DNA from: Prolixibacteraceae bacterium
Lineage (GTDB): Bacteria > Bacteroidota > Bacteroidia > Bacteroidales > Prolixibacteraceae
DNA length: 7,031 nucleotides
NCBI GenBank assembly: GCA_016788685.1
Contig: JAEUSS010000557.1
Span: forward strand, 1-7,031
Reading direction: 5' to 3'
Positions 6,161-7,031 of the stretch are shown here, in pieces. Position numbers and translations under genes: made by a program. How positions within the stretch are numbered: the stretch's first letter is position 1; each line of letters opens with the position of its first letter. A model generated the notes under the pieces. That model did not search any database. It saw nothing but the letters and a program-made list of their open reading frames with translations, and was not told the origin of the DNA.

Positions 6161-7031
6161 ATTTCGCCGACACCACACACCGAAAACCCGTGTGGTTTAA
6201 CCCGGTATCCCAGCTGGTTTTCATGCGGGCACCGATCCTAAAGCCGGAACAGTACTGATCGTTACATAAAAACGAGCCTCCGCGGGTTACTTTCTTCCGG
6301 GCAAAAGGTTCGTCCGGATCAAATGGATCTTCAGGTCCTTGAGGATTAACAACCATCCCCTTGGCTGCACAATCAGCATAGTAACCGGCTGTATACCAAT
6401 CCGACACCCATTCCCAAACATTTCCGGCCATATCGTATAGTCCGTATGGATTTGGTGCAAACTGACAGACCGGAGCAGCCCCAACATATCCGTCCAGAGC
6501 TGTATTTTTATTCGGAAAGTTTCCATCCCAGGCATTGGCTTTCTTTTTCCCTTTGTTAATCAGCTCACTTCCCCAGGGATAAATGGCAGTTGATTGTCCT
6601 CCCCGGGCAGCAAATTCCCATTCAGCCTCTGTGGGCAAGCGCTTTCCGGCCCAGCGACAGTATGCGGCTGCATCTTCCCAGGAAACCTGAACCACCGGAA
6701 AATCATCTTTGCCTTCCAGACTGCTGCCTGGTCCTTCGGGATGCTTCCAATCGGCACCCGCAACCCACTTCCACCACACATACGGATTATCGAGTGATAC
6801 CGGATGATTCGGAGGAGTAAAAACCAATGATGCAGCCACCAGCAGGTCGTCTGCGGGTTTGGGAGTTCCGGGAGGAACCTGTTTTTTCAGCTCTTCCCAA
6901 TCCGGTTTTTTCTCGGCTGTTGTTACATAACCGGTGGCATCTACAAAAGCTTTAAACTGGCGGTTGGTCACTTCATGCACATCGATATAAAACGACGATA
7001 CTTCTATCCGGTGTTTCGGAAACTCATCCGG
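6159..7031 (-). CDS. Formylglycine-generating enzyme (sulfatase-modifying, SUMF1 family), 5' truncated by window
   Basis: Enzymes of this family oxidise a cysteine in type I sulfatases to formylglycine, using O2 and copper, and so switch the sulfatases on. The frame is open from the window edge (7031) to TAA at 6159-6161, giving 290 visible residues. The in-frame GTG at 6978-6980 is internal, because the preceding residues (FYIDVHEVTNRQF) are the conserved family N-terminal motif. Further along are WKHPEGP (95-101), the central AGKRLPTEAEWEFAARGG (128-145), GLYDMAGNVWEWVSDW (197-212) and the catalytic RGGSFLCNDQYC, with Cys256, Cys261 and Ser253 (numbering from the window edge) matching human FGE C336, C341 and S333. 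It ends in HTGFRCV. Both copper-binding cysteines and the overall layout point to a true FGE, not one of the cysteine-less relatives such as GldK/GldJ. A signal or lipoprotein peptide would lie outside the window. No sulfatase gene is in view. Confidence 0.9.
   Translation of the reverse strand, partial: PDEFPKHRIEVSSFYIDVHEVTNRQFKAFVDATGYVTTAEKKPDWEELKKQVPPGTPKPADDLLVAASLVFTPPNHPVSLDNPYVWWKWVAGADWKHPEGPGSSLEGKDDFPVVQVSWEDAAAYCRWAGKRLPTEAEWEFAARGGQSTAIYPWGSELINKGKKKANAWDGNFPNKNTALDGYVGAAPVCQFAPNPYGLYDMAGNVWEWVSDWYTAGYYADCAAKGMVVNPQGPEDPFDPDEPFARKKVTRGGSFLCNDQYCSGFRIGARMKTSWDTGLNHTGFRCVVSAK

Noticed and set aside
1..7031. Phage, transposon, CRISPR, toxin-antitoxin or defence system.
   Set aside because: All frames of meaningful length belong to core metabolic, RNA-processing, signalling or sulfatase-maturation genes; no transposase, integrase, direct-repeat array or terminal inverted repeats were found.

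Overview
This window looks like chromosomal DNA of a Bacteroidota bacterium, probably of the Bacteroidales/Marinilabiliales side. Three observations support this. The gene order is purN divergent from acpP-fabF-rnc, an arrangement I know from Bacteroidota. Start codons lack clear Shine-Dalgarno sequences, and TAnnTTTG-type promoter elements sit before genes. The two-component pair closely resembles RprX/RprY of Bacteroides. The genus cannot be fixed from the sequence alone. I see no mobile element, CRISPR array, tRNA or rRNA, and no gene-free stretch above 300 bases (the longest is 192).

Layout: (1) 1-498, + strand, the 3' end of a TolC-family outer-membrane efflux gene. (2) 499-653, a convergent gap with a strong hairpin terminator shared with the next gene. 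(3) 654-1229, - strand, purN (purine synthesis). (4) 1230-1421, a divergent gap with a promoter candidate for each side. (5) 1422-3680, + strand, acpP-fabF-rnc: acyl carrier protein, ketoacyl-ACP synthase II and RNase III in one tight cluster. A 16-bp perfect inverted repeat lies inside the first codons of rnc. (6) 3681-3828, a gap with a TATCTTTG element that ends four bases before the next start codon. (7) 3829-6106, + strand, an overlapping histidine kinase/response regulator pair (RprX/RprY-like). (8) 6129-6160, a bidirectional terminator that contains part of the stop codon of the last gene. (9) 6159-7031, - strand, most of a formylglycine-generating enzyme, cut by the window edge, with both active-site cysteines present.

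How the genes work together: AcpP carries the acyl chains that FabF elongates in fatty acid synthesis. RNase III follows in the same transcription direction only 5 nt after fabF and is probably co-transcribed. The kinase passes phosphate to its overlapping regulator, presumably to control envelope or stress genes. The final enzyme would activate sulfatases encoded elsewhere, which suggests a sulfated-polysaccharide lifestyle with access to oxygen.

Most of the window is conserved core genome. I do not see a wholly new multi-gene system. The best lead is the hairpin built into the start of the RNase III gene, a possible self-regulation or attenuation device.
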